Below, one piece after another: positions 8,328-17,128 of a DNA stretch of 64,000 bases. Every line of letters starts with the position of its first letter. Position 1 is the first letter of the stretch. Position numbers and translations under genes: made by a program. The stretch comes from Peptoniphilus sp. GNH (GTDB lineage: Bacteria; Bacillota; Clostridia; Tissierellales; Peptoniphilaceae). Under the pieces are notes generated by a model. The model made no database searches. It saw only the letters and a program-made list of their open reading frames with translations, and was not told the origin of the DNA. The stretch lies in assembly GCA_021307325.1 (NCBI GenBank), contig CP089931.1, forward strand, positions 1,450,979 through 1,514,978. The letters run 5' to 3'.

Positions 8328-10994
8328 TTAAAATTTGGCGGCCTGATTTTCTATCAGATCTTTTAGATTATTTGCAAGATTTTCTAAAATTTTTTGATCT
8401 TGACCTTCGACCATTACTCTGATTAAAGGTTCTGTACCGGAAGGTCTTATGACCAATCTGCCTTCGCCTTTCAAATCTTTTTCAAGTTTTTCTATGGCTG
8501 TTTTTATTTCTTCATCTTCCAAGACCTTGGTCATGTGTTCTTTTTTTACTCTAGCATTTACTAGAGCTTGGGGGTAGGAGGTCATGAGTTTGTTTAAGTC
8601 GGAGAGTTTTTGCTTGGTTTTAGACATGATATTTAATAGATACAGTCCGCTTGCCATTCCATCTCCGGTGGTGTTGTTTTCTAAAAATATTATGTGACCT
8701 GACTGTTCTCCGCCGAGGACATAGTCATTTTTTAGCATGTCTTCAAGCACATATCTATCGCCGACTTTGGATTTTAAAAGCTTAAGCTCCATAGAGTCGA
8801 CAAATTTATCAAGTCCTATATTGGTCATTATTGTGCCTACCAGACCGGAGTTTTTGAGCTTGTTTTCTTCTTTTAAATGCTTGGCAAATATTGCCAAGAG
8901 ATGATCTCCATCGACGGTATCGCCTTTTTCATCTATGGCGATTATCCTATCTGCATCTCCGTCAAAGGCAAATCCGCAGTCCAAATTTTCTTTTAGGACT
9001 AATTCTTTTATTAGGTTGGGATTGGTTGAGCCGCATTTGTCATTTATGTTTAGACCGCTTGGCTTGTCGTTTAAGGGATAGACTTTTGCCCCGAGGTCTT
9101 TTAGGATGTCCTCGCCGATTTTATAGAGGGCGCCGTTGCCGAAATCTAGGCCTATTTTTAGATTGGAAATATCGTGAGTTACGATTGATTTTAGGTAGTC
9201 GGAGTAGTCTTTTATTAAATATTTTCCGTCTGTGCAAGTGCCTATTTGTGCTCCTGTCATCTTTTCTTCTATGCCTTGAAGAATTAAATTTTCTATTTGT
9301 ATTTCATCTTCATCTGAGAGTTTGAATCCAGATGATGAAAATATTTTGATGCCATTGTACTCATAGGGATTGTGGGATGCAGAGATTACTATGCCGGCAG
9401 CGGCCTTTGTCTTTCTAACAAGATAGGCAACGCAAGGAGTGGGGCAGATGCCTAAAAGAACGGGATTAAATCCCATGCTCATAAGACCACTTGCAAGTGA
9501 AGATTCAAGCATATCGCCTGAAAGCCTAGTGTCTTTTCCGATTAGGATTTTTTTGTTTTCTTTTCCAAGAATTTTGCCAAGGGCCCTGCCCAATTTGTAA
9601 GCTAGCTCAGGTGTCAAATCATCTCCTGCCACACCTCTTATGCCGTCAGTTCCGAAAAGTTTTTTCATATATTTCTCCTTTATTATTTTTATGAGCAGAT
9701 TCTTATCATTCAAATCTGGATTATGTAAGACTATATTTTCCATATCTTTTAAGATAAGACTAAAAATTTTGCCGGGTTTGAAACCGAGTTCTATTAAATC
9801 TCTGCCATTTATTTTTAAAAATTTTTTTGAATTTAAAGTTTTTTCCTTCATGAGTTCTTCGACTCTAGCTCTTTTTTCTAAGATGTCATCGAAACCTCTT
9901 CCTTCACTTGAGGATTTTCTATCTGCAAGCAAGAGCTCATAAAGGGCAAGGACGAGGTCTTTGCCAAGTCGTCTTATTTGCCTTCTAAGTCCAGCATCTT
10001 TCATGAGATGGGGAAGGGTCATGTGATTTTCAATTAAAATTTTAGAGTTTTGAATTAATTTTTTTGGAGCTTTCAAGCTCTTTAGATTTTTTTCAAGACA
10101 GATTGCAGAAAGCTCTTCGTGACCGTAGTAGTGGGCGATGCCATCTTTAAAGCTTTGAGATGAAATTTTCCCCGTGTCATGAAAGAGGGCCGCAAATCGC
10201 AAATAATCAATTGGTGGAACTTGGTCTAAGACTGCAAGGCTATGAGAAAAGAGGTCCTTGTCGTGGTGGGGATTTTTTTGGTCAAAGTCCACCATGAGAT
10301 AGATGTCTTTTAAAATCACTTCCAAAATTTTTAAATCTTTCATTAGAATAAAGGCCCGAGAAGGCTTGTCAGCTAAAATCATTTTGTAAATTTCAGAAAA
10401 GATTCTCTCAGAAGAGAGTTTTTGCAGATTCCATCGATTTTTTATGATGGCATCAGCCAAGGTTTTTTCTATTTTAAAATCGTATTTAGCAGAAAAACGC
10501 ACTGCTCTTAAAATTCTTAAAAGATCTTCTTCGATTCTCTCATAAGGGTTGCCAACAGCTCTTATTATTTTATTCTTTAAATCTTCTCTGCCCAAATAGG
10601 GATCGAAAAGGTTTCCGTTAAGGTCTAGTGCCATAGCATTTATTGTGAAGTCTCGGCGAGCCAAATCATCTTCGAGCTTGGTAGATAGGATTACAGATGA
10701 GGGTCTTCGCATATCCTTATATGCCAAATCTTTTCTAAAGCTTGTGAGCTCTATTGTTTCAGAATTTTTTTTAAGAGTCAAGCTTCCGTAGCAGATGCCA
10801 TGGTCATAAATCTTTATGTTTTTAAATATTTTCTTGACTTCTAAAGGACTTGCTGAGGATGCGAGGTCTATGTCTGATGAGGGCCTTTTTAAAATCAAAT
10901 CTCTCACATAGCCGCCCACATAATAGGCTTCGAATCCATTAGCCTTCAAAGTTTTTATTATGTATTTTGAAAATTCACTGCCTAAGTCTTTCAT
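8328..10994 (-). CDS. CCA-adding enzyme fused in frame to phosphoglucosamine mutase GlmM
   Basis: One uninterrupted frame encodes two complete enzymes. Residues 1-442 are a CCA tRNA nucleotidyltransferase, which adds or repairs the tRNA 3' CCA. It shows YVGGYVRD, the DxD metal site in SSDIDLA, RRDFTINAMA, ERIEEDLLRILRAVRF and a C-terminal HD domain with HDTGK. Residues 443-888 are GlmM, which converts glucosamine-6-P to glucosamine-1-P for peptidoglycan. It shows KKLFGTDGIRG, the phosphoserine loop SASHNP, DGDADR, GEQSGH and RPSGTEP. Each half has its full usual length and there is no linker: the CCA part simply lacks a stop codon. GlmM's own ATG (9668) and Shine-Dalgarno are preserved, so free GlmM may also be made. 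I chose ATG 10994; a TTG at 11012 is in frame but overlaps the -10 box. Confidence 0.9.
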   Translation of the reverse strand: MKDLGSEFSKYIIKTLKANGFEAYYVGGYVRDLILKRPSSDIDLASSASPLEVKKIFKNIKIYDHGICYGSLTLKKNSETIELTSFRKDLAYKDMRRPSSVILSTKLEDDLARRDFTINAMALDLNGNLFDPYLGREDLKNKIIRAVGNPYERIEEDLLRILRAVRFSAKYDFKIEKTLADAIIKNRWNLQKLSSERIFSEIYKMILADKPSRAFILMKDLKILEVILKDIYLMVDFDQKNPHHDKDLFSHSLAVLDQVPPIDYLRFAALFHDTGKISSQSFKDGIAHYYGHEELSAICLEKNLKSLKAPKKLIQNSKILIENHMTLPHLMKDAGLRRQIRRLGKDLVLALYELLLADRKSSSEGRGFDDILEKRARVEELMKEKTLNSKKFLKINGRDLIELGFKPGKIFSLILKDMENIVLHNPDLNDKNLLIKIIKEKYMKKLFGTDGIRGVAGDDLTPELAYKLGRALGKILGKENKKILIGKDTRLSGDMLESSLASGLMSMGFNPVLLGICPTPCVAYLVRKTKAAAGIVISASHNPYEYNGIKIFSSSGFKLSDEDEIQIENLILQGIEEKMTGAQIGTCTDGKYLIKDYSDYLKSIVTHDISNLKIGLDFGNGALYKIGEDILKDLGAKVYPLNDKPSGLNINDKCGSTNPNLIKELVLKENLDCGFAFDGDADRIIAIDEKGDTVDGDHLLAIFAKHLKEENKLKNSGLVGTIMTNIGLDKFVDSMELKLLKSKVGDRYVLEDMLKNDYVLGGEQSGHIIFLENNTTGDGMASGLYLLNIMSKTKQKLSDLNKLMTSYPQALVNARVKKEHMTKVLEDEEIKTAIEKLEKDLKGEGRLVIRPSGTEPLIRVMVEGQDQKILENLANNLKDLIENQAAKF
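9666..9680 (-). promoter_or_regulatory. glmM: Internal Shine-Dalgarno and start codon for GlmM
   Basis: On the minus strand AAGGAG (9680-9675) precedes ATG (9668-9666) by six bases. Initiation here would give a normal 446-residue GlmM from within the fused frame. Confidence 0.65.
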
Positions 10995-11000
10995 AGCTAA

Positions 11001-11009
11001 ATTATAACA
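11001..11009 (-). promoter_or_regulatory. Extended -10 promoter of the CCA-GlmM gene
   Basis: TGTTATAAT on the minus strand is an extended -10. The expected start of transcription falls at or beside the A of the ATG at 10994, which would make the mRNA leaderless. Confidence 0.5.
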
Positions 11010-11041
11010 CAAGTCTAAATCTTAAATATAGGCTTGGTATG

Positions 11042-11050
11042 TGTTATAAT
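11042..11050 (+). promoter_or_regulatory. Extended -10 promoter of the lipoprotein gene
   Basis: TGTTATAAT lies 22 bases before the start codon; the Shine-Dalgarno TGGAGGT follows. It is divergent from an identical element at 11001-11009. Confidence 0.55.
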
Positions 11051-11072
11051 CAAAAGAAAATGGAGGTAATTT

Positions 11073-11648
11073 ATGAATAGAAAATTCGGCATACTTGTCT
11101 TAATTTGTTTATTGGTCCTTGTGGGCTGCAAGAAGAAAAATGATATAAAGACTCCCGACACAGCAGATAAGGCGGGTCAAACAGATCTTGCCAATGGAGG
11201 CGAAACAAAAGAAGAATCGGGTGATGGCAAAAATACAAATGCTAAAACTGATAATCAAGCAGAGGCAGAAGAGCCAGCAGAAAATGAAGAAACTGCTCCC
11301 CAAACAGAAGAGCCAAAGACGCCAAAAGAAACTTTAAAGGCCATGATGGATGCGTCTGATTATATATCAAGACTAAGAGTAAACCAAGAAAGTGATGGAA
11401 GTCTTACTCCGATTTTTATAGAAGACTACAAGGGCGACTTATCTTTAATTGAGTATACTTTGCCAAAGACTTTGGTTCCAAATCAAGAGTATCTGGTATT
11501 TTTAAAAGATGGTCAAGACGGAAAACTTGAGCCGACTGATCCAGTAAATTCTTATACGCAAATTGCCCAAGAGTCAGACTCGAGTGTCAAAATGGTGGAA
11601 GCTGCATTTAATAACTCTCAAAAGACTTCAAAAAGGATTAGTGACTAG
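11073..11648 (+). CDS. Small secreted lipoprotein of unknown function
   Basis: 191 residues. A positively charged start and hydrophobic stretch run into the lipobox L16-V17-G18-C19, so it should be lipid-anchored on the outer face of the membrane. Residues 20-90 are a low-complexity Glu/Ala/Lys/Thr linker. The folded part (about 90-191) contains one tryptophan-free, acidic domain that I do not recognise. It is followed 8 bases later by a secreted stalk-domain protein and probably shares its transcript. Confidence 0.8.
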   Translation: MNRKFGILVLICLLVLVGCKKKNDIKTPDTADKAGQTDLANGGETKEESGDGKNTNAKTDNQAEAEEPAENEETAPQTEEPKTPKETLKAMMDASDYISRLRVNQESDGSLTPIFIEDYKGDLSLIEYTLPKTLVPNQEYLVFLKDGQDGKLEPTDPVNSYTQIAQESDSSVKMVEAAFNNSQKTSKRISD

Positions 11649-11656
11649 GAGGAAAT

Positions 11657-12613
11657 ATGAAAAGAATTGCCAAATTTCTCGGTCTAGGATTTTTGATGCT
11701 TGCGATTTTTACATCAAGTCCCAAGGCGGAAGAAAAAATCAAAATAGATTTAGATGGAAAACTTATTAAAAGTGATGTGGAACCCTTTATAGAAAGGGGC
11801 AGGACTCTGGTTCCTTTAAGAGTTATATCTGAAAGATTAGGCTATGAAGTGAAGTGGAATCAAGAAGAAAAAAGCGCAGAAATTTCCAACAATAAGGATA
11901 AATTGTCAGTAAAAATAGGAAGCGACAAGGCCCTTTTAAATGACAAGGAAGTGAGCCTAGATGTAGCCGCTTGCTTAAAAGATTCTAGAACATTTTTGCC
12001 TTTGAGATTTGTAGGAGAGTCTTTGGGTCTTAATGTGTCATGGGATCAAGAAAGCAAGACTGTATTTTTAAAGACAAGGGATAAGACTCAAGAGTTTGAT
12101 ACTTCTAAATTGACTTTAGACGAAAAAGAATATCTTGAAAAGATTATGGACTTTAGAGCTGATTTGACGCAAAATTTCAACAAGGCCAAAGAAGCGCTTT
12201 TTGAAAAGGCTGACGGACTTTCTAAAGAAGATTTGATAAAAACTTGTGATGGAATAATAAGTAATTTGGAAAAAAATATACAAGAAAAAATGAACATGGC
12301 AAATGTTCCAGAAAAGTTTAAGGCATCTCATAAGAAATTTTTGGAAAATGCGCAAGAGATAGCCAAAATTTTAAAAGAAATGAAAGATTCTTTTATGGAA
12401 AATAGAAGTGATGAAGCCTTCAAAGCTTTTTCGAGATTGACAAACTTTTCCATCAAGATGAGAGATGCCTATGACAGGCTTAAAGCTGAGGTTCAAGGTC
12501 TGCCCTACAAGGCCAAAGAGGGTATAGAGATTTACGAAAAAAGCAAGGAAAACTTATCAAATGATAAGATTATTGACAATCTACTAAAAAAAATACAAGA
12601 TAATAATAAATAA
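11657..12613 (+). CDS. Secreted protein with copper amine oxidase N-terminal-type (stalk) domain
   Basis: 318 residues with a signal peptide (about 1-24). Residues 25-140 form the Cu_amine_oxidN1-type wall-associated domain common in Clostridia, shown by the paired motifs RTLVPLRVISERLG with VKW and RTFLPLRFVGESLG with VSW. The rest is a mostly helical, charged segment (about 155-318) with no recognised catalytic motif. The name of the domain does not imply oxidase activity. Shine-Dalgarno aggagg precedes ATG 11657, directly after the lipoprotein stop, so the two are likely co-transcribed and may act together at the surface. Confidence 0.85.
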   Translation: MKRIAKFLGLGFLMLAIFTSSPKAEEKIKIDLDGKLIKSDVEPFIERGRTLVPLRVISERLGYEVKWNQEEKSAEISNNKDKLSVKIGSDKALLNDKEVSLDVAACLKDSRTFLPLRFVGESLGLNVSWDQESKTVFLKTRDKTQEFDTSKLTLDEKEYLEKIMDFRADLTQNFNKAKEALFEKADGLSKEDLIKTCDGIISNLEKNIQEKMNMANVPEKFKASHKKFLENAQEIAKILKEMKDSFMENRSDEAFKAFSRLTNFSIKMRDAYDRLKAEVQGLPYKAKEGIEIYEKSKENLSNDKIIDNLLKKIQDNNK

Positions 12614-12620
12614 AATTTCC

Positions 12621-12643
12621 AAAGACCCCTAAGGGGGTTTTTG
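12621..12643 (+). terminator. Terminator between the stalk-domain gene and prfB
   Basis: The arms acccc and gggggt have a 3-base loop and are followed by a T-run. It ends only 17 bases before the prfB ATG, leaving no room for a separate prfB promoter, so prfB may depend on read-through or on a promoter inside the upstream gene. Confidence 0.75.
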
Positions 12644-12660
12644 AATAAAGGAGTGATTAA

Positions 12661-13774
12661 ATGGAGATAAATATTTATCTCGACAAGGAGCGTCTCGACG
12701 AAGCGAAATCCTTAGTAAAAAGTCTAGGTGAATCTCTTTGACCTCGCTGGTAAAAGAGATAAGGTAAAAGAATTAGAAAAGCTGCAAACGGCTGAAGACT
12801 TTTGGAGCGATGGACAAAATGCTCAAAAGATTATAAGAGAAACCAATATCCACAAGTCTAAAATTTTAAAATATGATGAGCTCATAAAACTTATTGAGGA
12901 TTCCGAAGCTTTAATAGCAATGATGGAGGAAGAAGAGGATTTTTCCTTTTATGACAGTTTAAAAGAAGACTTAAAGGAAATCGAAAAAAAGGCTCAAGAT
13001 TTTAAAATAGAAACACTTTTAAACGAAGAGTATGACGATTCAAATGCCATTTTGGCAATCCACGCTGGCACGGGTGGAACGGAAGCTCAAGACTGGGCAT
13101 CTATGCTTCTTAGAATGTACACAAGATACGCTGAAAAGAAGGGCTACACAGTAAAGACTCTGGACCTTCAAAAAGAAGAAGAAGCGGGAATCAAGTCTGT
13201 GACTTTGGAAATAGATGGTGAAAATGCCTATGGCTATCTCAAGGCGGAAAAGGGAGTCCATAGACTTGTGAGAATTTCTCCATTTGACTCCAATAAGAGA
13301 AGACATACATCTTTTGCATCTGTGGATGTGTATCCCGTTTTAGAAGATGATGTAGAAATTGAAATTAGGGATGAAGATTTAAAGATAGACACTTACAGAT
13401 CTGGCGGAGCTGGAGGTCAACATGTAAACACGACTGACTCGGCAGTAAGAATCACTCACCTTCCAACTGGAATTGTAGTGCAATGCCAAAATGAAAGATC
13501 TCAAATTCAAAACAGAGAAACTGCCATGCACATGTTGAAGGCAAAATTGCTCACACTTGCCATGGAAGAAAAAAAGGAAAAGATAGAAGATCTTTCGGGC
13601 AACTATTCTCAAATAACTTGGGGATCGCAAATAAGATCTTATGTCTTCCAACCCTACACCATGGTAAAAGACCACAGGACAAATGAGGAAGTCGGAGATG
13701 TGAGTAGAGTTATGGATGGAGATTTGGATGAATTTATAAATGCCTATCTTCAAGCAAAAAAGGGAAAAGAATGA
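12661..13774 (+). CDS. prfB: Peptide chain release factor 2, with programmed +1 frameshift
   Basis: RF2 releases finished proteins at UGA and UAA. Translation starts at ATG 12661 and reads 26 codons to a CTT followed by TGA (12739-12741). A +1 slip at CTT-TGA-C continues from 12740, giving 370 residues, close to the usual 365. The AGGTGA stimulator (12726-12731) lies four bases before the CTT. This is the conserved autoregulatory frameshift: scarce RF2 favours slippage. The RF2 discriminator SPF (in RISPFDSNKRR) and the catalytic GGQ (in GGAGGQHVN) are visible. A GTG at 12728 also opens the second frame but would lose the RF2 N-terminus. The stop overlaps the tex start by 4 bases. Confidence 0.97.
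12726..12742 (+). promoter_or_regulatory. prfB: prfB +1 frameshift site
   Basis: AGGTGA, a 4-base spacer, then CTT TGA C. The arrangement matches the E. coli site AGGGGG-tat-CTTTGAC. Confidence 0.95.
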
Positions 13775-15855
13775 ACATTTTAGAAATAATTGCAAAAGAG
13801 TTAGAACTAAATATTAAAAATGTAGAAGGTGCGGTCAAGCTTTTGGATGAAGGTGCGACCGTACCTTTTATTGCCAGATACAGAAAAGAAGCAACAGGCG
13901 CTATGACAGATGAGGTGCTTAGAAAACTCGATGAGAGACTTAAGTATTTGAGAAATCTCTTCCAAAGGAAGGAAGAAGTCATAAGACTAATAGAAGAACA
14001 GGACAAGATGACAGAAGAACTCAGAGAAAAAATCTTATCTGCAGAGAGCTTGGCAAGGGTTGAAGACCTTTATAGACCCTATGTAAAGAAGAAGGGCACA
14101 AGAGCATCTAAGGCCATAGAAAATGGCTTTGAACCTCTTGCAAGGGCGATATGGGAGCAGGAAGATTTGGCTCTTGTGGAAAAAACTTTGGAAGAGTTAA
14201 AGTCCCAGCTAGATTTTTCAAAAGAAGAAATTTTACAAGGGGCAAAAGACATAGTCGCAGAGTACATATCTGACGATGCCGATATAAGACAGGTGCTTTT
14301 AAAATATATAAGGTTTACAGGAATTTTGCAGGCGGAAAAGGGCTCTGAAGAAAATGACATCTATCAAGATTATTTTGAATATAAAGAGAGTCTTAGAACT
14401 GTTTTAAATCATAGGATTTTGGCTCTTAATAGAGGGGAGGAGCAAAAAGCCTTAAAAATTTCCATCCAAGTGTCTGAAGATGGGGCCATGGAAATAGTCT
14501 TATCCAAAATTGTAAAGAATGAAAGCTTTAGAGAACTTTTAAATGAAATTGGAAGAGATGCCTACAAGAGATTAATTTTCCCTTCGCTGGAAAGAGAAGT
14601 GAGAAGAGATTTGACAGAAAGGGCTCAGGAAGATGCCATAGGACTTTTTGCCAAAAATTTAGAGGCTCTTATAATGCAAAGACCCTTAAAAGGCAAGAGA
14701 ATTTTGGCGCTTGACCCCGGTGTGAGGACGGGCTCAAAAATTTCTATCTTAGATGAGTTTGGAAAATATCTGGCAAATGATTTGGTCTATATTGCAGGCT
14801 TTGAAAATAGACATAAAGAAAGCGAAAAGAAACTTTTAGATCTCATAAGCAAGTACAAAATTGATGTGGTAGCAATAGGTAATGGAACAGCATCAAGAGA
14901 TAATGAAAAATTTGTTGCAGACCTTATAAAAAAACATGGCTTGAAAATATCCTACACAATTGTAAGTGAGGCGGGAGCCTCTATCTACTCGGCATCAAAA
15001 GAAGGTATAGAGGAGTTTCCGGATTTAGATGTCACAGTAAGAGGGGCAATCTCGATAGGAAGAAGGCTGCAAGATCCGCTCTCAGAACTTGTAAAAATTA
15101 GTCCGAGACATCTTGGTGTGGGTCAATATCAGCACGATTTAAATGAAAAAAGATTGGACCAAGCCTTGGACTATGTGGTGGAATCTTGCGTAAATAGAGT
15201 GGGCGTCAATATAAATACGGCATCAATATCTCTTTTAAAACACGTATCCGGCTTGAGCTTGTCTGTTGCCAAAAACATATTGGAATACAGAGACAAAGAG
15301 GGATACTTTAAAAATAGAAAAGAATTAAAAGAGATAAAGGGACTGGGACCCAAGACCTATGAAATGTGCGCCGGATTTTTGAGAATTATAGACGGAGAAG
15401 AGTTCTTAGACTCCACAGCAGTCCATCCAGAATCCTACAAGGCTGCCAAGGCCCTTTTAGCTCTAGACTACAAGACGAAGTCCTTAAAAGAACTAGAAGA
15501 GGCAACTGGTCTAGGCTCTTTTACCTTAAAGGATGTAATAGAAGAACTCGAAAAGCCTGGCAGGGATATAAGAGATAGCCTTGATGAGGTCTTTTTGAAA
15601 GAGGGCATTGTAGATATAAAGGATTTAAAAATAGGCATGGAACTAAAGGGGACAGTTAGAAATATTGTAGACTTTGGCGCTTTTGTAGATGTGGGTTTAC
15701 ATTCTGACGGTTTGATTCATGTTTCCAAGTTGTCTAAAAAGTTTATCAAGCACCCACTTGAAGTTGTAAAACTTGGAGACAAGGTAGATGTAGAAGTTAT
15801 TGGAATAGATTTAAAAAGGGATAGGATTTCCCTAAAAATGAAAGGCGTAGACTGA
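13771..15855 (+). CDS. tex: Tex family RNA-binding transcription accessory protein
   Basis: 694 residues, near the usual 720. Tex binds nucleic acids and associates with transcription. The order is: N-terminal helical Tex domain (1-190), a YqgF/RNase H-like domain beginning near residue 311 (ILALDPGVRTG), a helix-hairpin-helix pair at about 480-545 (INTASISLL; KGLGPKTYE) and a C-terminal S1 domain at 620-694 (GTVRNIVDFGAFVDVG). It starts inside the prfB stop region (ATGA overlap), implying translational coupling. Confidence 0.95.
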   Translation: MNILEIIAKELELNIKNVEGAVKLLDEGATVPFIARYRKEATGAMTDEVLRKLDERLKYLRNLFQRKEEVIRLIEEQDKMTEELREKILSAESLARVEDLYRPYVKKKGTRASKAIENGFEPLARAIWEQEDLALVEKTLEELKSQLDFSKEEILQGAKDIVAEYISDDADIRQVLLKYIRFTGILQAEKGSEENDIYQDYFEYKESLRTVLNHRILALNRGEEQKALKISIQVSEDGAMEIVLSKIVKNESFRELLNEIGRDAYKRLIFPSLEREVRRDLTERAQEDAIGLFAKNLEALIMQRPLKGKRILALDPGVRTGSKISILDEFGKYLANDLVYIAGFENRHKESEKKLLDLISKYKIDVVAIGNGTASRDNEKFVADLIKKHGLKISYTIVSEAGASIYSASKEGIEEFPDLDVTVRGAISIGRRLQDPLSELVKISPRHLGVGQYQHDLNEKRLDQALDYVVESCVNRVGVNINTASISLLKHVSGLSLSVAKNILEYRDKEGYFKNRKELKEIKGLGPKTYEMCAGFLRIIDGEEFLDSTAVHPESYKAAKALLALDYKTKSLKELEEATGLGSFTLKDVIEELEKPGRDIRDSLDEVFLKEGIVDIKDLKIGMELKGTVRNIVDFGAFVDVGLHSDGLIHVSKLSKKFIKHPLEVVKLGDKVDVEVIGIDLKRDRISLKMKGVD

Positions 15856-15856
15856 T

Positions 15857-17128
15857 ATGGAATTAAAAATTTCTTATGATGAGCTTGGCTTTGGCAATTC
15901 AAAGGAAAAAGGCGCACAAAGAGATATAAATTTTAATACAGAACTTTTAAAAAATATTTCATTTAGAGAATACGAAAGGGTAAAGCTATTTGTAGATGGC
16001 AGAGAGTTTTTTGCAAATGTAAGACTAAAAGAATATAAAAATTCAGAAAAAAAATACTATATGTGCAATAGGCTCAAGGAGGAGATAGAAGACTCGGGGA
16101 TTGAATTTAGCGATAAATCCGAGATAAGAATTGAAAAAATTTGTGGTGAGGATGAAAACTTCTTCAAAGTAAAACCTATAAAGGCTGAGCAGCTACTTTC
16201 AAAAAATGTAAAAATATCTAAAAAATTTTTAAGAAAATGCCAAGATGCTTCTGATTTTGCAGGAATCTTGTTTGTCAACGAATTTTCCGGTCATAAGATT
16301 TTTATTGAAAAGGAAAAACTTATAGCAAGACAAGAGGAAGATAAGGAAAATATAATCAACCTCTCTCAAAGATACCGCCTTTTGCTCGAATCAGACTTGC
16401 CATCGTTTATATGCCAATACTATTTAGATAAATTTCCAGAACTAAAGGACATATATAGTGATGCCGAATACAATTTGGAGTATAAATGTTCTTATTTTGA
16501 GAAGAAGAACGAATTTAAAAAACTTTTAGATAGTGCGGAGAAATCTAGAGGGCCAGCAAAAAACATAAGAGCTTATTCAATTTATGGTGACAAGGAAGAA
16601 GATAGTATGAGGGACAAGATTTTAAAAGGGCTTATAGGTTCAAGGACTAATAAATTTATAGCGATAAGACCGATTTCAGGTGATGAGGGAGAAGATATAA
16701 TAAGACTTTCCAAGTCATCTATGGAGATTTTGGGTCTGGAAGAGTCAGATCTTGCCAAGATAACTTATATAGACAAGTCTTACAGAGCCCGTGTATTTGA
16801 ATTTTGTGATTTGGATGAGGTAGATTACAACAACCGAACTTCTATAAAAAATATAGGAATAGTAAGTGCCATTCCTTCGCACATAAGGCATGAATTGGGT
16901 TTGGATTTCTTGGGCACTTCCGTGTCAATAAAAAGAGATGAGTATTTTCTTTTAAAGAAAAATATGAACAATCTGGCTCTTTCCATCTTTGGTTTTTTGA
17001 TTTCCATTCCTGCCATTTTTCAAATAGACTCCATTGTCTTGAGAGTATTGGCATTTGTAGTCTTGGCGCTCATTCTATTTTATATATCTCTATCTGAAGT
17101 AAGATCTAAGGTGTTTAACAATGAATAA
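15857..17128 (+). CDS. Uncharacterised membrane protein with double-psi beta-barrel-like region
   Basis: 423 residues; no full-length family recognised. Residues about 282-355 read like a CDC48-N/AbrB-type double-psi barrel: 'IRLSKSSMEILGLEESD', then 'RARVFEF', then 'SAIPSHIRHELGLDF' and a closing 'SVSIKRD'. Two hydrophobic helices follow at about 371-411, leaving a short charged tail. There is no signal peptide, so the large N-terminal part is probably cytoplasmic. That part (1-280) is Lys/Glu-rich with no motif I can name. It starts one base after the tex stop and overlaps the next gene by 8 bases, so it is co-translated with the amide-chemistry genes that follow. The domain call is by pattern only. 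Confidence 0.7.
   Translation: MELKISYDELGFGNSKEKGAQRDINFNTELLKNISFREYERVKLFVDGREFFANVRLKEYKNSEKKYYMCNRLKEEIEDSGIEFSDKSEIRIEKICGEDENFFKVKPIKAEQLLSKNVKISKKFLRKCQDASDFAGILFVNEFSGHKIFIEKEKLIARQEEDKENIINLSQRYRLLLESDLPSFICQYYLDKFPELKDIYSDAEYNLEYKCSYFEKKNEFKKLLDSAEKSRGPAKNIRAYSIYGDKEEDSMRDKILKGLIGSRTNKFIAIRPISGDEGEDIIRLSKSSMEILGLEESDLAKITYIDKSYRARVFEFCDLDEVDYNNRTSIKNIGIVSAIPSHIRHELGLDFLGTSVSIKRDEYFLLKKNMNNLALSIFGFLISIPAIFQIDSIVLRVLAFVVLALILFYISLSEVRSKVFNNE

Noticed and set aside
8891-9325. 144-codon plus-strand frame opposite glmM
   Set aside because: Arg/Leu-rich shadow of the GlmM coding strand; the GlmM motifs on the other strand are unambiguous.
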